Shown: positions 8,602-17,428 of the stretch, in pieces
How positions within the stretch are numbered: position 1 is the stretch's first letter
Layout of the letters: every line of letters begins with the position of its first letter
Source: Candidatus Krumholzibacteriota bacterium
GTDB lineage: Bacteria > Krumholzibacteriota > Krumholzibacteriia > Krumholzibacteriales > Krumholzibacteriaceae
Direction of reading: 5' to 3'
Assembly: GCA_016933255.1 (NCBI GenBank)
Contig: JAFGBF010000018.1
Location: 186,001-250,000, forward strand
Length of the DNA: 64,000 bases
Made by a program: the position numbers and the translations under genes
Notes under the pieces: generated by a model
Databases searched by the model: none
What the model was told of the DNA's origin: nothing
The model's input: only the letters and a program-made list of their open reading frames with translations

Positions 8602-9543
8602 GTGGATCGAAACCTGGCCCTTGAACTAGTCCGGGTGACCGAAGCGGCGGCGCTGGCTTCCGCAAGGTATATGGGTAAGGGTGATCCCGACGCGGCAGAC
8701 AACGCCGCTGCCTCTGCCATGGGACTCGCTATCAGCGGCGTAAAAATCACCGGAAATATCGTAATCGGAGACGAGAATTCTACTGAGGAATCGAATCTTC
8801 GTTCCGGCAGCATAGTCGGGAGCGGAGGCGACATCGAAGTCGATCTGCTGATAGATCCGCTTGAAAGCAGAGAATCTCTCGCAGACGGACAGGCTAACGC
8901 GATATCGGCGGTAGCCCTCGGTCCCAAGGGGGGGTTCTCGGAGCTTAAATCGAAATATATGCAGCAAATAGCTGTCTTTCCCGAAGCAGCGGATGTAATC
9001 GATCTCGATTCACCGGTCTTTGACAACCTTGTAAAGATCGCTGCCGCTAAGAGGGTATATGTCGAAGACCTGACAGTCTCGGTCCTTGACAGGGAAAGGC
9101 ACCGGCAGCTGATTTCCGATATCAGAAAGGCCGGCGCGAGGATAGAACTGTTTCGCGACGGCGACCTTGCCGCAGCGTTAGCCGCTGCGCTTCCCGGGAC
9201 AGGGATAGATGTCTATATGGGCACAGGTGACTCGAGACAGGGATTGATAACTGCCGCGGCGTTTTCGTGTTTAGGGGCCGGATTTCAGGCCCGCTTTATA
9301 GAGGATGAGGATTCTCCCGGGGGAGGGATCGATTTCAGCAGGGTATATAATATTTCTGACCTCATCTTTGGAGATAATGTGATGTTTGCCGTTACAGGGG
9401 TATCAAACAGCGATTTTCTCGAAGGGGTCATGTTTCGCCATCGGGGAGCGAGGACCCACAGCCTTGTTCTTAGGGGCAAATCGGGAACGATCAGGTTCCT
9501 GAAGACAGAGCATTTCTTTGACATGGATCCTGACTATACCTAG
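8602..9543 (+). CDS. GlpX-like class II fructose-1,6-bisphosphatase homologue with altered catalytic residues
   Basis: A 313-residue member of the GlpX fold; normal GlpX converts fructose-1,6-bisphosphate to fructose-6-phosphate with divalent metal in gluconeogenesis. The typical start DRNLALELVRVTEAAALASA, GKGDPDAAD, DLLIDPLE, RHRQLISDIRKAGARI and RDGDLAAAL are present. Numbering runs in register with E. coli GlpX. The metal ligands D33, D85 and E88 are kept, but position 57 is Asp instead of Glu, G89-T90 of the DPLEGT motif is S89-R90, and the GGAPEGV loop is GDSRQGL, so E213 is Gln. It may be inactive, have a different substrate, or act as a regulator. The start is GTG. It sits between a zinc-ribbon membrane protein and rarA. 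A normal FBPase elsewhere is to be expected. Confidence 0.8.
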   Translation: MDRNLALELVRVTEAAALASARYMGKGDPDAADNAAASAMGLAISGVKITGNIVIGDENSTEESNLRSGSIVGSGGDIEVDLLIDPLESRESLADGQANAISAVALGPKGGFSELKSKYMQQIAVFPEAADVIDLDSPVFDNLVKIAAAKRVYVEDLTVSVLDRERHRQLISDIRKAGARIELFRDGDLAAALAAALPGTGIDVYMGTGDSRQGLITAAAFSCLGAGFQARFIEDEDSPGGGIDFSRVYNISDLIFGDNVMFAVTGVSNSDFLEGVMFRHRGARTHSLVLRGKSGTIRFLKTEHFFDMDPDYT

Positions 9544-9559
9544 AAGGCCGGATTCTCAG

Positions 9560-10888
9560 ATGGAAAAGGATCTTTTTTCACCGGAAATACGTCCACCTCT
9601 TGCCGACAGGATGCGGCCGAGGACCCTTGAAGAGTTTGTCGGGCAGGATGAGCTGATAGGCGAGGGGAAGCTTCTGCGCAGGATCCTCGACAGGGGGAAG
9701 CTTGAATCCTCGATAATATTCTGGGGCCCCCCTGGATGCGGCAAGACTACACTGGCACATCTTATAGCAGGTTCCGTGCAGTCGCATTTCGTCTTTTTTT
9801 CTGCGGTCACTTCGGGGATCGCTGATGTAAGAAGGATAGTCAACGAAGCTGAAGGGCGCCTCAAGACGCACAACTTCCGTACGATCCTCTTTGTCGATGA
9901 GATCCACCGCTTCAATAAGGCTCAGCAGGACGCATTTCTTCCGCATATTGAAAATGGTACGCTTGTGCTTATTGGGGCTACGACGGAAAATCCGAGTTTC
10001 GAAGTTATAGCTCCTCTCCTTTCAAGATGCAGGGTCTTTACTCTCAAGCAGCTTCAGGAAGATGATATCGTCGAAATAATGAAGAGCACGCTGGAAGACA
10101 GTGAGAGGGGGTTCGGCAGGACAAAGGTCTCTGTGGCCGAAAAGGATCTTCATTACCTTGCGCACCTTTCGGAGGGTGATGCCCGGACAGCGCTTAATGC
10201 CTTCGAGATGGTAGTCGAATCGCTCGATGACGGGTCGGGGGAGGTCGTTCTTGCAAGAGAAGCGATCGAGGAGGCGGCTCAGGCGAAAAGGATCTTTTAT
10301 GACAAGAAAGGCGAAAGGCACTTCAATGTCATATCGGCACTTCACAAGAGTATAAGGGGCTCTGATCCCGATGCCGGCCTCTATTGGCTGGCCCGTATGC
10401 TCGAAGCAGGCGAAGATCCGCTGTATGTCGCCCGCAGGCTTGTGAGATTCGCTTCCGAGGATATTGGGAATGCTGACCCGCAGGCGCTGCAGATAGCCGT
10501 ATCAGCGGTCGAAGCTGTAAGGTTCATCGGGCTTCCCGAATGTAAACTTGCCCTTGCCCAGGCTGTGACATATATGGCTCTTGCCCCCAAAAGCAACGCT
10601 CTCTATTCAGCCTACGGGAAAGCAGCGGCGGATGCAGCTGAGTACGGGGACCTCCCCGTACCGCTATCGATAAGGAACGCACCTACTTCACTGATGAAGG
10701 ATATCGGTTATGGAAAAGGGTACAGATACCCGCATGACGATCCTGACGGAGTCGTTGACCAGGAGTATTTTCCAGACGAGCTCTCCGGAACGAGGTATTA
10801 TTTTCCGGTAAACAGAGGATTTGAAAGAGAGATGATTAAGCGGATCGAGTACTGGCAAAATCTGCGCAAAAATAGACAAAAAGGATAA
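9560..10888 (+). CDS. rarA: replication-associated recombination protein A (AAA+ ATPase)
   Basis: RarA (MgsA) is a clamp-loader-like AAA+ ATPase that acts at stalled replication forks with SSB. Start ATG 9560 gives 442 residues, the normal length. The N-terminal [18 protein letters not shown] is diagnostic, Walker [10 protein letters not shown] lies at residues 56-64, Walker B is [19 protein letters not shown], sensor 1 is [12 protein letters not shown], and the arginine finger is LLSRC. The C-terminal MgsA domain has the [22 protein letters not shown] and [12 protein letters not shown] signatures. The gene starts 16 nt after the GlpX-like gene, so the two are probably one transcript. Nothing is missing. 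Confidence 0.96.
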   Translation: MEKDLFSPEIRPPLADRMRPRTLEEFVGQDELIGEGKLLRRILDRGKLESSIIFWGPPGCGKTTLAHLIAGSVQSHFVFFSAVTSGIADVRRIVNEAEGRLKTHNFRTILFVDEIHRFNKAQQDAFLPHIENGTLVLIGATTENPSFEVIAPLLSRCRVFTLKQLQEDDIVEIMKSTLEDSERGFGRTKVSVAEKDLHYLAHLSEGDARTALNAFEMVVESLDDGSGEVVLAREAIEEAAQAKRIFYDKKGERHFNVISALHKSIRGSDPDAGLYWLARMLEAGEDPLYVARRLVRFASEDIGNADPQALQIAVSAVEAVRFIGLPECKLALAQAVTYMALAPKSNALYSAYGKAAADAAEYGDLPVPLSIRNAPTSLMKDIGYGKGYRYPHDDPDGVVDQEYFPDELSGTRYYFPVNRGFEREMIKRIEYWQNLRKNRQKG

Positions 10889-10990
10889 ACAATCCGCATC
10901 CGGTCCTGAAATTCCCCCTCACAGGCACTAAGTATCTGATTTTTTTCCGGTTTTATAGGGTGAACCGCCTATGCCTGAACGGCGGCTGTA

Positions 10991-11019
10991 TTGACTTTAC
11001 TGCCGAATTATGGGATAAT
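10991..11019 (+). promoter_or_regulatory. sigma70-type promoter
   Basis: TTGACT (10991-10996) and GATAAT (11014-11019) with a 17-nt spacer. It would drive the secreted protein at 11092 with an untranslated leader of about 65 nt. A GC-rich inverted repeat (CCGCC/GGCGG) just before it may end the rarA transcript. Confidence 0.72.
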
Positions 11020-11091
11020 CATCACATAGCGCGGGAGTTCCGTAAAGGCTGGGTGTATACATAACAACAGGGCGCTACAGAGAAGAGCAAC

Positions 11092-12084
11092 ATGAGAAGA
11101 GTACAGCCCCTGCTTTATTTCAAAACGATCACTTTAATATCGGTATTGTTCTTCCTTTTCGCCGCGGCGCCTCTGTATGCGCAGTGCTATGGGTCGCTGG
11201 CGTTATATCCCGATTTTTTCGAATATGACTACCTTGTCAGGTATTGCGTGCATTTCGGTGATCTTTCACAGATCCCGGAAGATATCATATGCAGTACCGG
11301 AAGGGATCCCGGTGAGGATATAGTCCAGGTACCGATATACTGTTACAATCTTCACGAAGGGGTCAGTTATATGGAATTCGCCCTTCAATCAAATGATTCG
11401 ATTCTCAGCTTTTCCCCTCAGAACGGACTGACTCTGGCCTCTTCATCTTACGATATTCTCGAAGGTTCGTTCCGGATGAACCTCAAGTTGACAGGATCAT
11501 CTGTCTGCGGGCCTCTTCTTGCGGGAATCCTGTACATTTTGCCCGGTGTATCGAGCGATGTCACCTGGATCAATATCGTACCTAATTTCAATACGCAGAA
11601 AATGTATACGCTCGATTCTTTCGGCGATGGTCACTATGCCTTCTCTCCCCAGCATGGGGGATATATCGGAAATTCATATCTCTTTACCTGCCAGCAGCCT
11701 CTCTGCGAGGAACCGAATATGCCGGTCACAGAACTTTCAGCTGAAGGCGGATACTCCCGTAACGTCCAACTGACCTGGAAAGCAGGTGCGGGGAACTATA
11801 CAGTGATCAGAATGAGGGAAGACCGGTTTCCTACCGGTTATGAGGACGGCGAGCTGGTCATCGCGACTGAAAGCGAGCCTGGACAGCAGATGTCCTTCCT
11901 GCATCTGGGAGTTCCGGATCTTGGGATTCTATACTATACCGCCTATTCGCTGAATGTCGATGGTGGAGGAAACGTTTTTCAGGACTCCTTCGTCGAATGC
12001 GGAGCGACAGATACTGTTCTTGTGCATTATCAGATAGGGACCGAGAATTCATCGTGGGGCAAGATCAAGAGCCTGAAATTCTAG
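11092..12084 (+). CDS. secreted protein with cohesin-like and fibronectin-like parts
   Basis: A 330-residue exported protein. The signal peptide ends near PLYA-QCYGS. The N-terminal half has a pattern resembling the cohesin/beta-sandwich regions found in FCB secreted proteins (VQVPIYCYNLHEGVSYMEFA, then LLAGILYILPG and FGDGHYAFSP), with several Cys that could form disulfides. The C-terminal ~110 residues look like a fibronectin type III module (PVTELSAEGGYSRNVQLTW ... YYTAYSLNVDGGGN). No C-terminal sorting motif or catalytic site is seen. It has its own promoter and no same-strand partner. Family assignment is tentative. Confidence 0.65.
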   Translation: MRRVQPLLYFKTITLISVLFFLFAAAPLYAQCYGSLALYPDFFEYDYLVRYCVHFGDLSQIPEDIICSTGRDPGEDIVQVPIYCYNLHEGVSYMEFALQSNDSILSFSPQNGLTLASSSYDILEGSFRMNLKLTGSSVCGPLLAGILYILPGVSSDVTWINIVPNFNTQKMYTLDSFGDGHYAFSPQHGGYIGNSYLFTCQQPLCEEPNMPVTELSAEGGYSRNVQLTWKAGAGNYTVIRMREDRFPTGYEDGELVIATESEPGQQMSFLHLGVPDLGILYYTAYSLNVDGGGNVFQDSFVECGATDTVLVHYQIGTENSSWGKIKSLKF

Positions 12085-12146
12085 CAGTCGAATCATCTTC
12101 ATAAGTTCGGAAAGAGTCTGGATCGAGAGACCGGAGAGGTCTGCCT

Positions 12147-12839
12147 TTACCTTTTCAGCCCTGCGTCTATCATAAGCGAGTACAGTTCTTCAAGACCGGA
12201 GAGGTTGAGGTCGGCGCCGCTGAGATCGAATCCTTTCGTTACCGCCGTTTCCACCGTAATCACCTTCATCCCCGCCCCGTGAGCGCTTATGACCCCTTTT
12301 TCAGCGTCTTCAATAGCGAAGCATTCGCGGGGGGAGAGGCCCAGCCGGTCCAGCGCCCTGATATACGTCTCAGGATCAGGTTTTGTCTTCGAAATACCGT
12401 CTTTTCCGGTAACTGACGCAAAAAGGCGGCTTATACCGTTCAGAGACAGGATCGCGTTGATGTCATCTTCATAGGAGCCTGAAGCAATAGCCATGATAAA
12501 TCCCGATAAAGCGAAGGAATTGATTATCTTCAGCGCTTCAGGGAAGACCGGGATCTCACCTCCGCTGCAGTAAGCTGAATATATAGGGTCTTTTTCACGG
12601 CGGATATCGTCAGGGTCAAGATCGAGTCCGTACCGCTGAATCTCTCCTTCGGCGCCCCCGCCCAGGGAAGTCCATTCGAGCCAGTATTCATCGGTATCGA
12701 TCGTATGTCCTTTTGAAGCAAAGACAGCTGAATAGGCACGAAGGTGATACGGCTCTGAGTCGACAACGACATTATCGAAATCGAATATTACCGCTTTGCT
12801 GTTTTCAAGGATCGACCTAAGCGTGCCGGATTTATCCAA
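12147..12839 (-). CDS. HAD-superfamily phosphatase, beta-phosphoglucomutase-like
   Basis: A haloacid-dehalogenase family hydrolase of about 230 residues. Motif I is VIFDFDNVVVDSEP (first Asp the nucleophile, second the acid/base), motif II is the IASGS stretch, the motif III lysine lies in SKTKPDPETY, and motif IV is CFAIEDAEKGVISAHGAGM. This layout (subfamily IA, alpha-helical cap) is that of sugar-phosphate phosphatases and beta-phosphoglucomutases such as YcjU, YfbT or Gph; the substrate cannot be told. TTG 12839 is chosen because AAAGGGG stands 8 nt upstream; a further upstream TTG at 12905 has no ribosome site. It is divergent from the PP2C gene across a spacer with palindromes. Confidence 0.85.
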   Translation of the reverse strand: MDKSGTLRSILENSKAVIFDFDNVVVDSEPYHLRAYSAVFASKGHTIDTDEYWLEWTSLGGGAEGEIQRYGLDLDPDDIRREKDPIYSAYCSGGEIPVFPEALKIINSFALSGFIMAIASGSYEDDINAILSLNGISRLFASVTGKDGISKTKPDPETYIRALDRLGLSPRECFAIEDAEKGVISAHGAGMKVITVETAVTKGFDLSGADLNLSGLEELYSLMIDAGLKR

Positions 12840-12900
12840 GACCAGGCCCCTTTCAGGCTGGAGTGCCGTCTGGAGAAAAAAACGGAATATTACAATGAAA

Positions 12901-12941
12901 GTCAATATTTAATTGACGTTAGTGGTATTATACCATTAATC
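12901..12941. promoter_or_regulatory. two palindromes in the divergent HAD/PP2C spacer
   Basis: GTCAAT-N5-ATTGAC (12901-12917) and TGGTA-N3-TACCA (12923-12935, extendable with one mismatch to TTA...TAA) lie side by side. The second contains a minus-strand TATAAT (12932-12927) that may be the -10 box of the HAD gene. They look like operator sites; the regulator is unknown. Confidence 0.45.
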
Positions 12942-12974
12942 TCACGCGCGATGCATCATTGGGGAAGTTTATCA

Positions 12975-13784
12975 ATGTCGAATACGAGATCAGCAGACTG
13001 TAACAGGAAACAAAATATGATACCGGAAAGCGAAGGCAGGCCTTTCTCAGTTTCAGCGATCAGCGACAAAGGGAAGGTAAGGACCAGGAACGAGGATTAT
13101 TTTGGTCTCTTCGAGCCTGAGACAGATGAACTGAATATCAGCCGCGGGGTCCTGGCTATTGTAACGGATGGAATGGGCGGACATTTTTCCGGGGAAGAGG
13201 CGAGCCGTCTTGCCGTTCAGGTGATGGGAGAATCTTATTTCGAAGAAACGGATCTCCCTGCCGTCAAGATGCTCGATCTCGTTTTTCGCCGAGCGAACGC
13301 CGAAGTATTCGAGAAGATCGGAAGCAGCCGTAACGGATTGGCCGGGACTACCTGTACGGCGGTCGCTGTTTTTCCGGATTATTTCCATATAGCACATGCG
13401 GGAGACTCGCGTGTCTACATGATCCGCAAGGGTAAGATCGATCAGCTTACCGAAGACCACAGCGTGGTCGGAGAGATGTTTCGCAAGGGGATGCTTGATG
13501 CCGAAGAGGCTAGAACACACCCGCGCAGGAACGTCATAACCAGGGCCGTCGGCCTGAGAAAAGATGTAAAACCCGATCTGTATGAATCGATACCTTTTGA
13601 AGAGGACGATTCCATCCTGATTTGTTCTGACGGTCTTTACTCTATGATATCGGATAAGGAGATCGAAGAGATCATATCATCGAACGATATAGCTTCAGCC
13701 TGCGGGATACTCGTCGACAAGGCGAACAAGGCGGGCGGATCAGATAACATCACCCTGATAATAGTGAGAAAAGGACGATCCTGA
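12975..13784 (+). CDS. PP2C-family serine/threonine protein phosphatase
   Basis: A soluble 269-residue metal-dependent protein phosphatase of the Stp/PrpC type, reversing Ser/Thr phosphorylation by Hanks-type kinases. All PP2C motifs are seen in order: VRTRNEDYF, IVTDGMGGH, GLAGTTCTAVAV, IAHAGDSRVYM, LTEDHSVV, VITRAVG, ILICSDGLYSM and GSDNITLIIV, with the Mg/Mn-binding aspartates present. ATG 12975 follows GGGGAAG (12961-12967) at 7 nt; an in-frame ATG at 12951 lacks a ribosome site. No kinase gene lies next to it. The next gene converges 7 nt away. Confidence 0.93.
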   Translation: MSNTRSADCNRKQNMIPESEGRPFSVSAISDKGKVRTRNEDYFGLFEPETDELNISRGVLAIVTDGMGGHFSGEEASRLAVQVMGESYFEETDLPAVKMLDLVFRRANAEVFEKIGSSRNGLAGTTCTAVAVFPDYFHIAHAGDSRVYMIRKGKIDQLTEDHSVVGEMFRKGMLDAEEARTHPRRNVITRAVGLRKDVKPDLYESIPFEEDDSILICSDGLYSMISDKEIEEIISSNDIASACGILVDKANKAGGSDNITLIIVRKGRS

Positions 13785-13791
13785 CCAGGGG

Positions 13792-14469
13792 TCAGAAAAT
13801 GATGTTGATCGCGGCGCCGAAGGTCGTCCTTCCGTCTACCCTGATCTCCAGAAGGACCTGGTATTCGTCGGAGACCATGATCCTCGTTCCTCCATGAAAG
13901 ATCATTTCGGTATCGTTATCATCGTCATTGCATGTCGGGTCGAGTCCTGCGCAGGGATCTCCATTATGAAGGAATGATGTATATATCCCCAGCGATCCGT
14001 AAGGTTCGACAGGGATCGTGGTGTCGGCTATAAGGGTCCCGCTGACGAACAGGGCCAGCCCTGCCGAGGTGCGGCTGATATTTTCAGATCGGAAATGGGC
14101 CAGCGAGATATCCAGCGCCATATCGACAGGCATCGAGGATCCTTCGCCGAGAAGGTAGTATTTCAAGTCTGAACCGATACCGATAGAGTTGAGCCCGCCC
14201 AGCCGGTCGAATCCTGTCTTTATTCCAAGATCGCTTTTTCGGTTGATAAGGAATCTTGCCATCACTCCTGTTCCGAACTGATCTTTTCCGAACGAGGTGA
14301 ATATGCCGCCTTCTCCCTCAGAAGCGATCGTTGCTGTCGTATACTCTCCGAAGACCTGGGATACTGCTTCGCGTGCAAGTGTTATAGCTGTTAAAATCAC
14401 TACGAGAAAAAGAGCTGTTTTTGCCGGCCAGCCGGCAACTTTTTTGGTTTGCGCATTTTTGCTTTTCAC
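13792..14469 (-). CDS. putative outer-membrane beta-barrel protein
   Basis: A 225-residue exported protein. GTG 14469 is favoured, with GAGGG about 10 nt upstream; an ATG at 14514 would add 15 residues before the signal peptide. After the signal (VAGWPAKTALFLVVILTAITLA) come alternating strands with Gly and aromatics (GGIFTSFGKDQFGTGVMARFL, YGSLGIYTSFLH) and a terminal strand FGAAINIIF ending in Phe, as in Gram-negative barrels. A conserved-looking loop carries GDPCAGLDPTCNDDDND, Asp-rich and possibly disulfide-closed or calcium-binding. No known family was recognised. It is divergent from nrdJ. Confidence 0.65.
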   Translation of the reverse strand: MKSKNAQTKKVAGWPAKTALFLVVILTAITLAREAVSQVFGEYTTATIASEGEGGIFTSFGKDQFGTGVMARFLINRKSDLGIKTGFDRLGGLNSIGIGSDLKYYLLGEGSSMPVDMALDISLAHFRSENISRTSAGLALFVSGTLIADTTIPVEPYGSLGIYTSFLHNGDPCAGLDPTCNDDDNDTEMIFHGGTRIMVSDEYQVLLEIRVDGRTTFGAAINIIF

Positions 14470-14872
14470 AGTTATCTTCCCTCTTTCATTCCGGCACGGT
14501 GAATCGCTGTACAATCGATCCTCTAGGATTCTTACCGGTTGGAGCTGGATTTTTTTATCTCCTTCGAACAGGATCTGCTATAAAACCGAATATATCATAG
14601 AACAGTTAATTCAAGGTAATGAAAAAAATGCGGAAAAAAGAGAAAAAATGCGAGAAACCGTCCAAGTTTGTTTTGGGTAACTGATTGATAATTATAGAGG
14701 TATAAAATATTTCCTCTTTTTTGCAAGAAAATCGATAAAAAACTACTTTTTAGTTTGACGCCACAATATATTGTGTGGCAGTATGCCCTTGGCCCCAAGA
14801 TGTTGACATAATATATCGGGGTCCAACTTGAAATCTAAATAATTGTAAACGATTGTGAAAACGGAGGTTAAC
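14470..14872. other. 403-nt divergent spacer between barrel gene and nrdJ
   Basis: The part near the barrel gene is of normal composition. The middle (about 14600-14750) is A/T-rich with purine runs. The right end holds the nrdJ promoter and NrdR box. I see no open frame with a ribosome site and no riboswitch; in particular no B12-box-like element was recognised, although nrdJ needs cobalamin. Confidence 0.5.
14755..14784 (+). promoter_or_regulatory. NrdR box within the nrdJ promoter
   Basis: CACAATATATTGTG (14762-14775) is a perfect 14-bp palindrome identical to the core of the NrdR-box consensus (acaCwATATATwGtgt); the 16-mer 14761-14776 matches it at 15 positions. It sits between a -35-like TTGACG (14755-14760) and a weak -10-like CAGTAT (14779-14784), the right place to block polymerase when NrdR senses enough dATP/ATP. 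A second, poorer match is at 14806-14821. Confidence 0.75.
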
Positions 14873-17152
14873 ATGTCTTCTGGTCGTCTCGCACCTCGAA
14901 TATCGAGCAACGCTCTCAGAGTCCTTGAAAAGAGGTATCTGCGCAAAAACATAAAAGGGATGATAACAGAGACACCGGAAGAACTGTTTTCCAGAGTAGC
15001 TTCCGATATAGCCAGGGCGGAGAGGCGATACGGCGATAACGAAAACAGGCAACGCTGGGAAGATGAGTTCTACAATCAGATGGCGGAACTTGATTTTCTT
15101 CCGAATTCGCCGACACTGATGAATGCCGGTGCCGAGCTGCAGCAGTTATCGGCATGTTTCGTTCTGCCTATCAACGACTCGATGGAAAGTATCTTCGAGA
15201 CGATCAAGAATACGGCGCTTATTCATAAAAGCGGAGGCGGAACAGGTTTTTCCTTTTCAAGGATCAGGCCGAAAAACGACAGGGTCAAGACTACCAAAGG
15301 GATCTCGAGCGGTCCGATCTCTTTCATGACGGTATTCGATGCTGCCACAGAGACAGTCAAGCAGGGCGGGACAAGGCGGGGAGCTAATATGGCGATCCTT
15401 CGGGTCGATCACCCGGATATCCTGGAGTTTATCACATCGAAGGCGGACAATAACAAGCTGAACAACTTCAATATCTCGGTCGGTGTGACCGAGGGGTTTA
15501 TGGAAGCGGTCAAGGCTGACAGAGAGTATGAACTTCTCAATCCCCACGGCGGCGACGTGATAGAAACGATTCCGGCGCGCAACGTCTTCAATATGATAAT
15601 CGAACTCGCCTGGAAGAACGGTGAACCGGGGATAGTCTTTCTCGACAGGATGAACAAGAACAATCCTACTCCTCATGTAGGGCAGATAGAGAGCACGAAC
15701 CCGTGCGGCGAACAGCCTCTTCTCCCTTACGAATCGTGCAATCTCGGGTCGATCAATCTTTCCCGGATGGTCAGGGAGACCAAAGACAGGAAGACGATCG
15801 ATTTTCAGAAGCTTGGCGCGACTGTCAGGAGCGCGACGCGTTTTCTCGACAATGTGATCGACAGGAACAGGTATCCGCTTGATCAGATCAAGGAGATGAC
15901 AGTCGCAAACAGAAAGATCGGACTCGGCGTGATGGGGTTTGCCGATATGCTGGTTCAGCTGGAGATCCCGTACGATTCGGAAGAGGCTCTGGAAGTCGCT
16001 GAAGAAGTCATGGGGTTCGTCCAGAAGGAATCACGTGATGTCAGTATTCAATTAGCGGAAGAAAGAGGAGCTTTTCCAAATTTTAAAGGGAGTATCTATG
16101 ACACCAAAGGGGCTCCCAAACTTCGGAACGCTACTAATACGACGATCGCCCCGACCGGTACGCTGAGTATTCTTGCCGGCTGTTCAAGCGGAGTGGAACC
16201 TCTTTTCGCGGTAGCGTTCATAAGAAATGTCATGGATAACGATGAGCTTGTCGAAGTCAATCCTCTCTTCAAGAAGATTGCGGTCGACGAAGGATTCTAC
16301 AGCGAAGATCTGATGAAAAAGATCGCGACAAAAGGCTCGATACAGGGAATCGAGGAGATACCTGAAAAATGGAGGCGGGTCTTTGTCACCGCGCATGATA
16401 TAAAACCGGTATGGCACATAAAGATGCAGGCAGCTTTCCAGAAATACACCGACAACGCCGTTTCGAAGACGGTCAACTTCCCGAAGTCGGCAAAGAAAGA
16501 GGATGTCGAAGAGGTCTATCTGAAGGCGTATGAACTCGGCTGCAAGGGTGTCACGATCTATCGTGACGGCAGCAGGGATGAGCAGGTGCTCAATATCGGC
16601 AAGGTAAACCGGGCCGAAGATACTGGAACAGGAGAAGAGGCATCAGGCGAACTGTCTCCGGGGCATCTGCTGACTCCCAGAGCCAGGCCTTCCGTTACGG
16701 TGGGAAAGACCTGGAAGATGACGACTGGCTGCGGCAACCTTTATGTTACGATCAACGAGGACGAACATGGTCCCTTCGAGGTCTTCACCCAGATGGGAAA
16801 GGCCGGTGGATGCAGCGCTTCCCAGTCGGAGGCGATAAGCAGGCTGATCTCTCTTTCACTCAGGGCCGGAATCGATCCCAAATCGATAATCAAGCAGATC
16901 CACGGTATCCGCTGTCCGAATCCCGGATGGGAAAAAGGAGGAATGATACTTTCCTGCAGCGACGCGATCGCCAAGGCTCTTGAGAGGCATTTTGCCGAGG
17001 AAAGGCCGCAGGCCGGCGCAAAGGTAAAAAAAGTCGCCGTGACAGCGTCGAAGAAAGGGATAGCCGGCCTATGCCCCGATTGCGGAGGAATGATGGAGCA
17101 TGAAGGGGGTTGCGCCGTTTGCCGCGGGTGTGGTTTCTCAAAATGCGGATAG
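14873..17152 (+). CDS. nrdJ: adenosylcobalamin-dependent (class II) ribonucleotide reductase
   Basis: NrdJ reduces ribonucleotides to deoxyribonucleotides using a radical generated from adenosylcobalamin, so it works with or without oxygen. The chain has 759 residues from ATG 14873 (GGAGG 6 nt upstream). Substrate-site features are LPNSPTLMNAGAELQQLSACFVLP (first redox Cys), the KSGGGTGFSFSRIRP loop, and the active-site N276-P-C278-G-E280 in STNPCGEQPLLPYESCNLGS. The phosphate loop is TNTTIAPTGTLSILAGCSSG. The C-terminus has the TSCPD-type domain (TTGCGNLYVTINEDEHGPFE) and ends in a Cys-rich zinc-ribbon-like tail (CPDCGG...CAVCRGCGFSKCG) that re-reduces the active site. A NrdR box in its promoter indicates repression by NrdR. 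Confidence 0.96.
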   Translation: MSSGRLAPRISSNALRVLEKRYLRKNIKGMITETPEELFSRVASDIARAERRYGDNENRQRWEDEFYNQMAELDFLPNSPTLMNAGAELQQLSACFVLPINDSMESIFETIKNTALIHKSGGGTGFSFSRIRPKNDRVKTTKGISSGPISFMTVFDAATETVKQGGTRRGANMAILRVDHPDILEFITSKADNNKLNNFNISVGVTEGFMEAVKADREYELLNPHGGDVIETIPARNVFNMIIELAWKNGEPGIVFLDRMNKNNPTPHVGQIESTNPCGEQPLLPYESCNLGSINLSRMVRETKDRKTIDFQKLGATVRSATRFLDNVIDRNRYPLDQIKEMTVANRKIGLGVMGFADMLVQLEIPYDSEEALEVAEEVMGFVQKESRDVSIQLAEERGAFPNFKGSIYDTKGAPKLRNATNTTIAPTGTLSILAGCSSGVEPLFAVAFIRNVMDNDELVEVNPLFKKIAVDEGFYSEDLMKKIATKGSIQGIEEIPEKWRRVFVTAHDIKPVWHIKMQAAFQKYTDNAVSKTVNFPKSAKKEDVEEVYLKAYELGCKGVTIYRDGSRDEQVLNIGKVNRAEDTGTGEEASGELSPGHLLTPRARPSVTVGKTWKMTTGCGNLYVTINEDEHGPFEVFTQMGKAGGCSASQSEAISRLISLSLRAGIDPKSIIKQIHGIRCPNPGWEKGGMILSCSDAIAKALERHFAEERPQAGAKVKKVAVTASKKGIAGLCPDCGGMMEHEGGCAVCRGCGFSKCG

Positions 17153-17428
17153 GCCGCCAGCGCCTCTTTGATCTGCCGTATTGACCCCGCGTGATTGCCC
17201 CGGGAGAGTACCCGGCCGGGTGCCGCCCCGGCCTTGGTCGTCGAAGGGATCAGCTGTCCTGAACGGACGGCACATCTGTCAAAATCCTCCTTCCATATTC
17301 AGACAGGGTCGGGTATCCTGAAGAAAATATTGGCGGCGGTGCGTCGTTACGAGACGCGTATATTGCTGATAAAAACTCCACCAGGCAGGTAATCTGCGCA
17401 AAAGCTGACACAACAGGCGGGGAAGACC

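Noticed and set aside
14806-14821. Second NrdR box
   Set aside because: Only 12 of 16 positions match and the spacing to the first box (45 nt) is not the usual three helical turns.
17210-17221. Palindrome ACCCGGCCGGGT as a terminator of nrdJ
   Set aside because: No T-tract and no loop; not a recognisable terminator.
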